Below, piece by piece: positions 8,689-16,558 of a stretch of DNA of 42,511 nt. The position numbers and the translations under genes are program-made. Origin of the DNA: Bacteroidales bacterium UBA2800. GTDB taxonomy: Bacteria; Bacteroidota; Bacteroidia; Bacteroidales; Paludibacteraceae. The notes under the pieces were generated by a model. That model saw only the letters and a program-made list of their open reading frames with translations. It did no database searches and was not told the DNA's origin. Numbering within the stretch: position 1 is the first letter of the stretch; each line of letters opens with the position of its first letter. The DNA is taken from positions 14,681 to 57,191 of the forward strand of contig DEHM01000003.1 of NCBI GenBank assembly GCA_002351925.1. Direction: 5' to 3'.

Positions 8689-8690
8689 AT

Positions 8691-9701
8691 CTACTGTTTG
8701 GCGGCTTGTTTGAACTTGACCACCGCGCGACGCCATAGCGCGGCATCGATAGCCGGGTAGCCCATGTACATGCCGGGTTTGCGTATCGAGTTGGGCACGC
8801 CGGTCTGTGCACCGAAGACGCAGTGGTCGGCTATCTCTATATGTCCGGCTACGCCTACCTGGCCGGCCAGGACGCAGTGGCTGCCTATCTTGGTCGAACC
8901 GGCGATACCCACCTGTGCGCAGAGAAAAGTGGACTCGCCTACTTCCACGTTGTGCGCCACCTGGACGAGGTTGTCTATCTTGGCGTTACGGCGAATGATC
9001 GTGCTACCCATCATTGCCCGGTCGATCGTAGTGTTGGCGCCTATCTCCACGTCGTCTTCTATGATGACATTGCCTATCTGCGGAATCTTCCGGTTCACAC
9101 CCTGTGCATCGGGTTCGAAACCGAAACCGTCGGATCCTACCACAACACCGGCATGTAGGATGCAATGAGCGCCCACGCGGCAGTGGGCATAGACGCGCAC
9201 GCCCGCGTAGAGGACGGTGTTGTCACCTATGGTGACATTGTCGCCTATATACGCTTGCGGATATATCTGCACACCCTTTCCGAGATGCACGTTTTTACCG
9301 ATGTAGGCAAACGCACCTATGTACGCATCTTCCGGTATCTCCACGCCCTCGCTGATATACGCCGGTTGCTCAATGCCTCGCTTAGCCGGGTTCATTGCTT
9401 TCGACACCATCCCCAGCAACTGTCCCATCGCGCCGCGGGCGTTCTCCACCAGGATGATTGCCCGGCCGTTCTTGCCTTCTCCTTCCGGGAACGTGATCTT
9501 GCCTTCCACCACGCTGCGCGTGATAAGCAGAACGCCTGCTTTGGTCTGTTGCAGGTACGGCAGGTATTTCTCGTCGGTCAGAAACGACAGGTGTTTCGAC
9601 TCGGCACTCTCAATTGGCGCCACGTCGCTTACCATGGCATTGGCGTTGCCATACAATTGTCCGCCCAGGAGGGCGGCTATCTGTTGTGCACTAAATTCCA
9701 T
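8691..9701 (-). CDS. lpxD: UDP-3-O-(3-hydroxyacyl)glucosamine N-acyltransferase
   Basis: LpxD adds the second hydroxyacyl chain to the glucosamine product of LpxC. The 336-residue protein has the N-terminal uridine-binding domain (FSAQQIAALLGGQLYG...HLSFLTDEKYLPYL) followed by a long hexapeptide-repeat beta helix. The expected catalytic histidine lies in VQVAHNVEVGEST. The ATG at 9701 overlaps the end of the HD gene by 11 bp. The gene order HD-lpxD-lpxC-lpxA keeps three consecutive lipid A steps together in one transcript. Confidence 0.96.
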   Translation of the reverse strand: MEFSAQQIAALLGGQLYGNANAMVSDVAPIESAESKHLSFLTDEKYLPYLQQTKAGVLLITRSVVEGKITFPEGEGKNGRAIILVENARGAMGQLLGMVSKAMNPAKRGIEQPAYISEGVEIPEDAYIGAFAYIGKNVHLGKGVQIYPQAYIGDNVTIGDNTVLYAGVRVYAHCRVGAHCILHAGVVVGSDGFGFEPDAQGVNRKIPQIGNVIIEDDVEIGANTTIDRAMMGSTIIRRNAKIDNLVQVAHNVEVGESTFLCAQVGIAGSTKIGSHCVLAGQVGVAGHIEIADHCVFGAQTGVPNSIRKPGMYMGYPAIDAALWRRAVVKFKQAAKQ

Positions 9702-10923
9702 CGATGCGATATTTGAAGAGATATAGTTTCTTGGGTTTGCGTGTCAGGGCTTCCAGGTCGAGTATCTCGCTGGCTTCGGCTATGTCGCGTACCGTGCCGT
9801 CAGAGTAGAGAATGTCGATGGAATCGGCTTTTTCCGAATAGGTATTGCTCGTCGACACATGTTCCGACCAGCAGTAGGCGGCATCGGTCTCACTGACTTG
9901 CAGTGCCTCGGCATACTGCCGGTTGAGTTGCTCTTTCTCTGCATCCGTTAGCGGTGTACTGAGCAGTTCGCCACGGAAGAGCTGGCGGTTGATGAAGCTG
10001 CGGCTGAGCAGACTCAGCACACGGTCGTCGCTGCTGATCCAGGTCTTGATGGCCGACAGCACGTCGTTGTCGTCGAGCAGGGCATATTGCTCCAGCGCCT
10101 CGCTGGTAGGACCGAACATACCGAAGGTCACGTTCTGGTAGAGGAAATAGTGCAAAGCCGGCGAACAGAACAGTTCTTTACCGCTGCGCGCCAACTCCTT
10201 GGCACGACTCAGGATTTTTATCAGGTGTTGCTCCGCCGCTACCGAAGTCTTGTGCAGATAGACCTGCCAGTACATCAGTCGGCGAGCCACCAGAAATTTC
10301 TCTACCGAGTAGATACCCTTCACCTGTACCACCAGTCGGTCGTTGCGTACATCCAGCATCTTCAGCAGTCGTTCGCTGGCTACGCGTCCTTCCTGCACAC
10401 CCGTGAAGAACGAGTCGCGGCAGAGGTAGTCCATGCGGTCTACATCCAGTTGACTCGATATCAGCTGATGCAGAAAATGCTTCTTGTACTCATTCTTGAA
10501 AATCGCTATCGCCATAGCCAGTTGTCCGTTGAGATCCTCATTGATCCGCTCCATCATCATGAGCGATATATCTTCGTGGGCTACACCGTCGACGATGGTG
10601 TGTTCCAGCACGTGGGAGAAAGGTCCGTGACCGATGTCGTGCAGCAGGATAGCTATCATCGCGCTGGTCTCCTCCTCCGGCGTGATATCCACATCCTTGA
10701 GGCGCAACGAAGCGATTGCCTCGTGCATCAGGTGCATCGCACCTATCGAGTGGGCAAACCTACTATGCATTGCACCGGGATAGACCAGATAGGACAGACC
10801 TAACTGACGGATACGACTCAGACGCTGCACATACGGATGTTGCAGCACATCGTAGATGAGTTCGTTGGGGATAGACAGAAACCCGAAGACCGGGTCGTTG
10901 ATTATTTTGCGTTTGTTGGCCAT
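9691..10923 (-). CDS. HD-domain phosphohydrolase (dNTPase/SAMHD1-like)
   Basis: The 410-residue protein is an HD-superfamily metal-dependent phosphohydrolase of the SAMHD1/dGTPase-like type. It shows the family start INDPVFGF, the metal motif H...LLHDIGHGPFSH, R and H residues in SRFAHSIGAMHL, and the later block SSQLDVDRMDYLCRD containing the third metal-binding aspartate. The substrate cannot be read from the sequence; dNTP hydrolysis is inferred from the family. It is the first gene of the lpx operon, about 12 nt downstream of the predicted transcription start. Confidence 0.88.
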   Translation of the reverse strand: MANKRKIINDPVFGFLSIPNELIYDVLQHPYVQRLSRIRQLGLSYLVYPGAMHSRFAHSIGAMHLMHEAIASLRLKDVDITPEEETSAMIAILLHDIGHGPFSHVLEHTIVDGVAHEDISLMMMERINEDLNGQLAMAIAIFKNEYKKHFLHQLISSQLDVDRMDYLCRDSFFTGVQEGRVASERLLKMLDVRNDRLVVQVKGIYSVEKFLVARRLMYWQVYLHKTSVAAEQHLIKILSRAKELARSGKELFCSPALHYFLYQNVTFGMFGPTSEALEQYALLDDNDVLSAIKTWISSDDRVLSLLSRSFINRQLFRGELLSTPLTDAEKEQLNRQYAEALQVSETDAAYCWSEHVSTSNTYSEKADSIDILYSDGTVRDIAEASEILDLEALTRKPKKLYLFKYRIDGI

Positions 10924-10941
10924 TCAATATTAAAAAGCGTG

Positions 10942-10973
10942 CAAAGGTACAACATTTTTCTCACATACGCAAA
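10942..10973 (-). promoter_or_regulatory. Promoter of the HD-lpxDCA-glnS-phoH operon
   Basis: On the minus strand TTTG (10973-10970) and TACCTTTG (10949-10942) are separated by 20 bp. The box is extended as TTTGCGTATGTGA. The start site would fall near 10936, giving a very short leader before the ATG at 10923. Confidence 0.8.
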
Positions 10974-11001
10974 TATTTAGTACTTTATTTACTTAAATAA
11001 C

Positions 11002-11031
11002 AAAAAAAGTCGCCAATTGGCGACCTTTTTT
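11002..11031 (-). terminator. Intrinsic terminator after deoC (bidirectional shape)
   Basis: A perfect 16-bp palindrome, GTCGCCAATTGGCGAC (11009-11024), is flanked by a run of seven A on the left and six T on the right. On the minus strand this gives a GC-rich stem followed by a T run, 26 bp after the deoC stop. It separates deoC from the promoter of the HD-lpx operon. Confidence 0.88.
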
Positions 11032-11056
11032 GAGGTATATGTCCCGGAAAGGGATT

Positions 11057-11935
11057 TTAGAAGTGCTTGGTCTCCTTGCCCACGATGGAGCTGAGCAGGT
11101 TGTTGGCCAGACGGCTGGCGCCGAAACGGAACCACTCGTTGTTGAGCCACTCTTCGCCCAGAATCTCTTTCACGAGCGTGAAGTGCTGAACAGCCTCGTC
11201 GGTAGTCGATACACCACCTGCCGGCTTGTAACCCATCTTGATACCGGCTTTCTCTTTCCAGGCCTTGATAGCGTGGCACATTACGAACGTAGCCTCCGGG
11301 GTAGCGTTCACGGCAATCTTACCGGTAGAGGTCTTGATGAAGTCGCAACCTGCAGCCATGCTCAGGATCGATGCTTTCCAGATGTTCTCTGCGCTCTTCA
11401 GCAGTCCCGTCTCGAGAATCACTTTCAGGTGATGCTCTTTGCAAACATCCTTGATCTCGCGGATCTCGTCGAAGCACTCTTGGTAGCGTCCCTCGAGGAA
11501 CTTACCCACACTCAGCACGATGTCTACCTCGGTAGCACCTGCCTTGAGAGCCATAGCGGTCTCTGCCACCTTGATCTCCGGGAAAGTCTGTGCAGCGGGG
11601 AAGCCGGCGCAGCAGCAAGCAATGTTGAACTTCGGGTCTTTCAGTGCCTTGCGAACAAACTCAGCCATAGCCGGGTACACACAGATAGCGGCTACGTTCG
11701 GAACGCCCGGGAACTTGTCTGCGAAGGTGTTCACGGCGTTGGCCATCTTCTCCACGCGCTCGATGGTGTCGTCTGCACTCAGCGTCGTGTAGTCGATCTG
11801 GTGGAGACACTCTTTCCAAACCTCCACGTTGTTGTTCTCGGCAAAATGTTTTGCTTCGATGTCAGCTACTTGAGCTTTTACTTGCTCATCGGTAAACGGG
11901 CAGGGATACTGCGCAAATAATTCTTCAAAATTCAT
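11057..11935 (-). CDS. deoC: Deoxyribose-phosphate aldolase
   Basis: DeoC splits 2-deoxyribose-5-phosphate into glyceraldehyde-3-phosphate and acetaldehyde, in deoxynucleoside catabolism. The Schiff-base lysine is in CDFIKTSTGK, with the preceding block LKVILETGLL and the downstream phosphate-binding KPAGGVST and FRFGAS segments. I take the ATG at 11935 (MNFEELFAQ), giving 292 residues; the longer in-frame alternative at 11962 would start with TTG. It is last in the SRPBCC-psd-deoC transcript and is followed by a strong terminator. No other nucleoside catabolism gene is adjacent. Confidence 0.95.
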   Translation of the reverse strand: MNFEELFAQYPCPFTDEQVKAQVADIEAKHFAENNNVEVWKECLHQIDYTTLSADDTIERVEKMANAVNTFADKFPGVPNVAAICVYPAMAEFVRKALKDPKFNIACCCAGFPAAQTFPEIKVAETAMALKAGATEVDIVLSVGKFLEGRYQECFDEIREIKDVCKEHHLKVILETGLLKSAENIWKASILSMAAGCDFIKTSTGKIAVNATPEATFVMCHAIKAWKEKAGIKMGYKPAGGVSTTDEAVQHFTLVKEILGEEWLNNEWFRFGASRLANNLLSSIVGKETKHF

Positions 11936-11964
11936 GGTTTCAGTTATTTTAGTGTTAAACAATA

Positions 11965-12672
11965 TTATTCCTCGTTGGTGTTGATGGTCGGATCGTCTTG
12001 CAGGCGACCGATGATGGTTTCATTGCCGCGTACGGCTTCGCCTACCGAAACAAACATCTCCGTGTTGAGCGGCAGGTACATGTCGACACGCGAGCCGAGT
12101 TTGATAAAGCCCAGATGGGTGTTGCGGTGTGCAAAATGTCCGGGTTTGGCGTAGGTGACGATACGACGTGCCATGGCGCCGGCCACCTGACGAACCGCTA
12201 TTTGTACTTTTGACGGAGTCTCGATGACGACGAGCGAACGCTCGTTCTCGGTGCTCGACTTAGGCAGCCACGCACCTTTGTGACGGCCTTTCTGATGCTC
12301 GCTCACCAGTACGGTTCCCTCGATGGGATACCAGTTGGCGTGCACGTTAAAGGGCGACATGAAGATAGATACCTGCAGTTTCTTCTCATGGAAATACTCG
12401 TTCTCCTCGGTCGGCTCGATCACCACTACGCGTCCGTCGGCAGGGGCGATGATGAAATTGGGATCATCTATCTCCAGCACGCGCACGGGGTTGCGGAAAA
12501 AATAAGTAACGAAGACCAACAGCAGGGCGGTGAGAGCTAAGGAGATGCCGAAAATCCATTTCATATGCGTCTCTGCGGTCAGCATATACACCGGAACGTT
12601 GATCAGGAACAAGAGCAGCACGGTACCTACTATCAGTCCGCGACCTTCTCTGTGAATACGGGGATGTTTCAT
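11965..12672 (-). CDS. psd: Phosphatidylserine decarboxylase (PSD-B type proenzyme)
   Basis: Psd makes phosphatidylethanolamine from phosphatidylserine at the inner membrane. The 235-residue proenzyme has two N-terminal hydrophobic segments (about residues 13-30 and 38-58), then IIAPADGRVV and the histidine-containing FMSPFNVHANWYP. The self-cleavage site is the GS of FIKLGSRVDMYLP, where the serine would become the pyruvoyl group. Its length fits the shorter PSD form. It is 24 bp downstream of the SRPBCC gene, probably co-transcribed. Confidence 0.95.
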   Translation of the reverse strand: MKHPRIHREGRGLIVGTVLLLFLINVPVYMLTAETHMKWIFGISLALTALLLVFVTYFFRNPVRVLEIDDPNFIIAPADGRVVVIEPTEENEYFHEKKLQVSIFMSPFNVHANWYPIEGTVLVSEHQKGRHKGAWLPKSSTENERSLVVIETPSKVQIAVRQVAGAMARRIVTYAKPGHFAHRNTHLGFIKLGSRVDMYLPLNTEMFVSVGEAVRGNETIIGRLQDDPTINTNEE

Positions 12673-12696
12673 ATCTGTAGCTTACTGTTTATCGAT

Positions 12697-13122
12697 TTAT
12701 TGCCAAGCGGCATAGGGGAACTGCGCCAACATATCGGCAGCCTGGTCGAGCCCCTGCTGCAACTTACCCTTAATCATCATGCGGAACATAAAGGGTATCT
12801 CCGCTTTGACGGTCAACTTCAGCCGTGTATCGGTAGGCGACACCTCTTTCATCTGTATCCAGAGGTTCGCATCCATGGGAATTCCCTCCACGCCGAACTT
12901 GACGGTGTCGTTCTCGATACGATCGACGATGACGATGGTAATTTTCTGACCCAACCCGTCCACTTTCATGCGGACGAAGTCGGTGTCTATCTCCATCTCT
13001 TGGACCTTATCCTTCGGAATCAGGTCGCGCACCTTCTCCAGGTTCTTCAGGTCGCTCAGCACACGGTAAATCTGCGCGGCTGGATAAGCGGCCGAAGTGA
13101 TTTTACTCTCGTATTTATCCAT
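12697..13122 (-). CDS. SRPBCC (START-like) small protein
   Basis: The 141-residue protein looks like the polyketide cyclase/START-like SRPBCC fold: an N-terminal beta strand (YESKITSAAYPAAQIYRVLSD), a helix, alternating strands rich in charged residues, and a long C-terminal helix (FRMMIKGKLQQGLDQAADMLAQ). The ligand is unknown. It is the first gene of a transcript with psd, so a lipid-linked role is possible but only inferred from position. The predicted promoter ends 7 nt before the ATG, so the message may be leaderless. Confidence 0.75.
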   Translation of the reverse strand: MDKYESKITSAAYPAAQIYRVLSDLKNLEKVRDLIPKDKVQEMEIDTDFVRMKVDGLGQKITIVIVDRIENDTVKFGVEGIPMDANLWIQMKEVSPTDTRLKLTVKAEIPFMFRMMIKGKLQQGLDQAADMLAQFPYAAWQ

Positions 13123-13129
13123 TTGGCCG

Positions 13130-13161
13130 CAAAATTACAAAAAATAATTGACATACGCAAA
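13130..13161 (-). promoter_or_regulatory. Promoter of the SRPBCC-psd-deoC operon
   Basis: On the minus strand TTTG (13161-13158) and TAATTTTG (13137-13130) are 20 bp apart, with the extended box TTTGCGTATGTCA. The G of the -7 box is only 7 nt from the start codon at 13122. Confidence 0.8.
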
Positions 13162-13194
13162 TAAATCGGCAACTTTTGCGAAAATATTGGTCTT

Positions 13195-13229
13195 TTTGTT
13201 GTGTATGTCAGAAAATAGCAGTACCTTTG
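13195..13229 (+). promoter_or_regulatory. Promoter of panC-pdxB
   Basis: TACCTTTG at 13222-13229 is a match to the -7 consensus. Upstream, a TTG at 13199-13201 gives a 20-bp spacer and begins TTGTGTATGTCA, like the other promoters of the window; TTTG at 13195-13198 is a less well spaced alternative. The leader before the panC ATG would be about 16 nt. Confidence 0.75.
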
Positions 13230-13250
13230 CAGCCAAATTTCGAATCAGTT

Positions 13251-14114
13251 ATGCAAATCATTACTACTAAAGAAAGCCTGCAGCAGGCGGTAGCTGCTTG
13301 CAAGCAGGCGGGTCAAACCATCGGTTTGGTTCCTACCATGGGTGCGCTGCACGCCGGTCATGCCAGTCTGGTACACCGTGCCGTCGCCGAGAACGATATC
13401 TGTATAGTGTCGGTCTTCGTCAATCCCACGCAGTTCAACAACAAAGAGGATCTGGCCAAATATCCGCGTAACATCGAGCGTGACGCCGAGTTGTTGCGCG
13501 GCATCGGAGCCCACTTCGTCTTTGCGCCTACGCCGGAGGAGATGTATACGGCCGAGGAGATGAATAGTACGTTTTCTTTCGATTTCAACGGGCTGGATCA
13601 GGTCATGGAAGGTAAGATGCGTCCGGGCCATTTCAATGGGGTGGTACAGGTGGTGAGCCGCCTGTTCTATCTGACGCAACCCGACAAAGCCTATTTCGGC
13701 GAGAAAGACTACCAGCAGTTGGCTATTATCCATCATATGGTGGAGCGCAGCAGTCTGGCCGGTACGTTCGGTAGTCTGCAAATCGTAGGATGTCCTATCG
13801 TGCGCGAAGATTCGGGCCTGGCGTTGTCGAGTCGCAACGAACGGCTCTCGCCGGCCGAGAAAGAGACGGCGCTGGGTATCTCGCGTACCCTTTTCGAGTC
13901 GTTGAAATGGGCAAAAGAGGCCGATGCAACAGTCAAAGAGGTGGAGCAACGCGTGGTGGATGCCATCAATGCCATCGACGGACTAGAAGTGGAGTACTAC
14001 GAGATAGTCGACCAGTCGACGTTGCTGCCCACCGATACCTTTAGTCACGCCATCGGCTGTGTGACCGTCTATTGCGGACCGGTTCGGCTGATCGACAATA
14101 TCAAGTACGCGTGA
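13251..14114 (+). CDS. panC: Pantothenate synthetase
   Basis: PanC joins pantoate and beta-alanine with ATP to make pantothenate. The 287-residue protein begins at ATG 13251 (MQIITTKES), just downstream of a consensus promoter. It has the HIGH-like motif in VPTMGALHAGHASLV, the FVNPTQFN block, the pantoate-binding GVVQVVSRLF and FGEKDYQQL, and the KMSKS-like LALSSRNERLS. No panB or panD is adjacent. The stop overlaps the GTG start of pdxB by 4 bp. Confidence 0.96.
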   Translation: MQIITTKESLQQAVAACKQAGQTIGLVPTMGALHAGHASLVHRAVAENDICIVSVFVNPTQFNNKEDLAKYPRNIERDAELLRGIGAHFVFAPTPEEMYTAEEMNSTFSFDFNGLDQVMEGKMRPGHFNGVVQVVSRLFYLTQPDKAYFGEKDYQQLAIIHHMVERSSLAGTFGSLQIVGCPIVREDSGLALSSRNERLSPAEKETALGISRTLFESLKWAKEADATVKEVEQRVVDAINAIDGLEVEYYEIVDQSTLLPTDTFSHAIGCVTVYCGPVRLIDNIKYA

Positions 14115-15061
14115 AAATCGTCAGCGACATAGCGATTCCTTTTCTTGCTGAGACGGTCCAAACGGGCTGGCCGGATGTCGCGATTTGTCCGATGAAACCG
14201 GAAGAAATCGACCGTTCTGTGCTGCTCGATGCCGACGTGTTGGTCGTTCGGACGCGAACGAGAGTGGATGAGCAGTTGCTGGCCGGCACAAAGGTGCGTT
14301 TGGTATGTACCGCTACGATCGGTTACGACCATATCGATACGGCGTGGTGTGAGGCGCACGGCGTGCGCTGGACTGCCTGCCCGGGATGCAACGCGCAAGC
14401 TGTGTGCGACTATATCGAAGAAGTGCTCAATGAAATTACAAATCACAAATCACCAATGACCAATACGCCGACTATGGGCGTAGTTGGTGTCGGTCATGTG
14501 GGTGGTCTGGTGGCTCGGATGGCGGAGCGTAGAGGGCTGCGTGTGTTGCTGAACGATCCGCCCCGAGGGATAGGCGAAAACATCGATGAAATCGCGAGAA
14601 ATAGCGATATTATCACTTTCCATGTCCCGCTGGACGAGAGCACGTATCATCTCTGCAACGCGGCCTTGCTGAGTCAGACCCGACCGGGTACACTCATCAT
14701 CAATAGCTCGCGTGGCGGGGTGGTCGATGAGGTGGCGTTGCTCCGCTCCGGCCGGCCGTTTGTGCTCGATACCTGGGAGGGCGAACCGCATATTAATCCC
14801 GACGTACTGGCAAAGGCACAATTGGCTACCATGCATATCGCCGGCTACTCTCTCGATGGCAAAAAACGGGCTACACAGATGTGTTTGGATGCAATTTCGA
14901 AAGAATTTGGGCTTCCGATTTTGTCAATTGACAAAAAAGTTGTATCTTTGCAGCCGATTTTGGGAGACAGTGCTCCCGGATGGGTAAAAAGGGTGAGCGA
15001 GCTGCTAAAGCAACGCCCCCGCGATTTTGAAGAACTACGCAAACATTATATATTACGATAA
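14111..15061 (+). CDS. pdxB: 4-phosphoerythronate dehydrogenase
   Basis: PdxB is a D-2-hydroxyacid dehydrogenase of the DXP-dependent vitamin B6 pathway. The Rossmann motif is GVVGVGHVGG. The catalytic residues expected of the family appear as INSSRGGVVDE (Arg), DTWEGEP (Glu) and MHIAGYS (His). The start is taken as GTG 14111 (VKIVSDIAIPF), overlapping the panC stop as GTGA; the frame stays open further upstream only through a TTG. The product has 316 residues, shorter than the E. coli enzyme (about 380) at the C-terminal end. The linker before the Rossmann motif is encoded by a heptamer repeat, and the 3' end contains a promoter for proS. Confidence 0.88.
   Translation: MKIVSDIAIPFLAETVQTGWPDVAICPMKPEEIDRSVLLDADVLVVRTRTRVDEQLLAGTKVRLVCTATIGYDHIDTAWCEAHGVRWTACPGCNAQAVCDYIEEVLNEITNHKSPMTNTPTMGVVGVGHVGGLVARMAERRGLRVLLNDPPRGIGENIDEIARNSDIITFHVPLDESTYHLCNAALLSQTRPGTLIINSSRGGVVDEVALLRSGRPFVLDTWEGEPHINPDVLAKAQLATMHIAGYSLDGKKRATQMCLDAISKEFGLPILSIDKKVVSLQPILGDSAPGWVKRVSELLKQRPRDFEELRKHYILR
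14434..14461 (+). repeat. Four 7-bp iterated units (AATCACn type) inside pdxB
   Basis: Four consecutive heptamers, AATTACA, AATCACA, AATCACC and AATGACC, followed by a degenerate AATACGC, fall in the codons for the interdomain segment of PdxB just before the Rossmann motif. They encode roughly NEITNHKSPMTN. The regular period of 7 is not explained by the protein. Confidence 0.75.
14920..14950 (+). promoter_or_regulatory. Promoter of proS, inside the 3' end of pdxB
   Basis: TTTG (14920-14923) and TATCTTTG (14943-14950) are separated by 19 bp and lie in the last 140 bp of pdxB. Transcription from here would give a leader of about 105 nt before the proS ATG at 15062. Confidence 0.75.
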
Positions 15062-16552
15062 ATGGCTAATTTTCAGAAACTGACCTCTCGCGCAGAGGAT
15101 TATTCTAAGTGGTACAACGAGCTGGTTGTGAAGGCGGATTTGGCGGAGCAGAGTGCTGTCCGCGGTTGTATGGTCATCAAGCCGTACGGCTACGCTATAT
15201 GGGAGACGATTCAGCACGAACTGGATCGTCGGTTCAAGGAGCAGGGCGTGAAGAATGCCTATTTTCCCCTGCTGATCCCTAAATCGTTCTTGAGTCGTGA
15301 GGCGGAACACGTAGAGGGTTTTGCCAAGGAGTGCGCGGTGGTGACCCACCATCGTCTGATGAACGACCCGAACGGCAAGGGTGTGGTGGTTGATCCCGAG
15401 GCACGTCTGGAGGAGGAACTCATCATCCGTCCGACATCGGAGACCATCATCTGGAGCACCTATAAGAACTGGATCAACAGCTATCGCGACCTGCCTATCC
15501 TCTGCAACCAGTGGTGTAACGTGATGCGCTGGGAGATGCGTACGCGTCTGTTCCTGCGCACGGCCGAGTTCCTCTGGCAGGAAGGTCACACCGCCCATGC
15601 TACCAAGGAGGAGGCCGAGGACTACGCTCGCCGCATGCTGGATGTCTATGCCGACTTCGCCGAGAACGTCATGGCCATCCCTGTGGTGAAGGGTGTGAAG
15701 AGTCCGAACGAGCGTTTCGCCGGTGCACTCAATACCTATTGTATCGAGGCTATGATGCAGGACGGCAAGGCCCTGCAGGCCGGTACCAGCCACTTCCTCG
15801 GACAGAACTTCGCGAAGAGTTTCGACGTCCAGTTCCTCACCAAGGAGAACAAATATGAGTATGTATGGGCCACCAGCTGGGGCGTGTCGACACGTCTGAT
15901 GGGTGCACTTATCATGACCCACTCCGACGACAACGGACTGGTGTTGCCGCCGCATCTGGCGCCGATACAGGTGGTCATCGTGCCTATCTACAAGAAGGAG
16001 GAGCAACTCAACGAATTGCTCGACAAACTCAACCCGATAGCCGACCGCATGCAGCAGATGGGTATCCGCGTCAAAGTGGATACGGAAGACAAGTACACGC
16101 CGGGTTATAAGTTCGCCGACTATGAGATGAAGGGTGTGCCCGTTCGTCTGGCTATGGGAGGACGTGACTTGGAGAACAACACCATAGAGATCGCGCGTCG
16201 CGACACACAGACCAAAGAGACCATTTCTCTCGATGGAATCGAGGAAAAAGTGGCTTCGCTGCTCGAGGAGATACAGAAGAACCTGCTCAAGAAAGCCCTC
16301 GACTTCCGTATTGCCAACACCCGCGAGGTGAACAGCTACGAGGAGTTCAAAGAAGAGGTGAAGAAAGGCGGTTTTGTGCTCGCTCACTGGGACGGCACGG
16401 CCGAGACGGAGCAGAAGATCAAGGATGAGACCAAGGCCACGATACGTTGTATACCCTTGACCGACCTGCCGGGTCACAAGAGCGAACCGGGTGCGTGTAT
16501 GGTGACCGGTAAGCCGAGTGCCGGTCGTGTCGTGTTTGCCTTAAACTACTAA
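15062..16552 (+). CDS. proS: Prolyl-tRNA synthetase (archaeal/eukaryotic type)
   Basis: ProRS charges tRNA-Pro with proline. The 496-residue class II synthetase has motif 2 in NQWCNVMRWEMRTRLFLRTAEF (abridged: MRWEMRTRLFLRTAEF), HTAHATKEEA of the ProRS family and motif 3 in LMGALIMTHSDDNGL. No bacterial-type editing insertion lies between motifs 2 and 3, so this is the shorter archaeal-type form, and it ends in a tyrosine (FALNY) as usual for that class. It starts directly after the pdxB stop (TAAATG) but also has its own promoter. It converges with the next gene with a 6-bp gap. Confidence 0.96.
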   Translation: MANFQKLTSRAEDYSKWYNELVVKADLAEQSAVRGCMVIKPYGYAIWETIQHELDRRFKEQGVKNAYFPLLIPKSFLSREAEHVEGFAKECAVVTHHRLMNDPNGKGVVVDPEARLEEELIIRPTSETIIWSTYKNWINSYRDLPILCNQWCNVMRWEMRTRLFLRTAEFLWQEGHTAHATKEEAEDYARRMLDVYADFAENVMAIPVVKGVKSPNERFAGALNTYCIEAMMQDGKALQAGTSHFLGQNFAKSFDVQFLTKENKYEYVWATSWGVSTRLMGALIMTHSDDNGLVLPPHLAPIQVVIVPIYKKEEQLNELLDKLNPIADRMQQMGIRVKVDTEDKYTPGYKFADYEMKGVPVRLAMGGRDLENNTIEIARRDTQTKETISLDGIEEKVASLLEEIQKNLLKKALDFRIANTREVNSYEEFKEEVKKGGFVLAHWDGTAETEQKIKDETKATIRCIPLTDLPGHKSEPGACMVTGKPSAGRVVFALNY

Positions 16553-16558
16553 GGAGAC

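Noticed and set aside
11936..11962. Longer deoC with a start at 11962
   Set aside because: That codon is TTG, and the ATG at 11935 gives a normal aldolase N-terminus.
15053..16477. Long minus-strand open frame (474 codons) opposite proS
   Set aside because: It mirrors a strong synthetase gene and has low-complexity composition; long antisense frames are expected with this codon usage.
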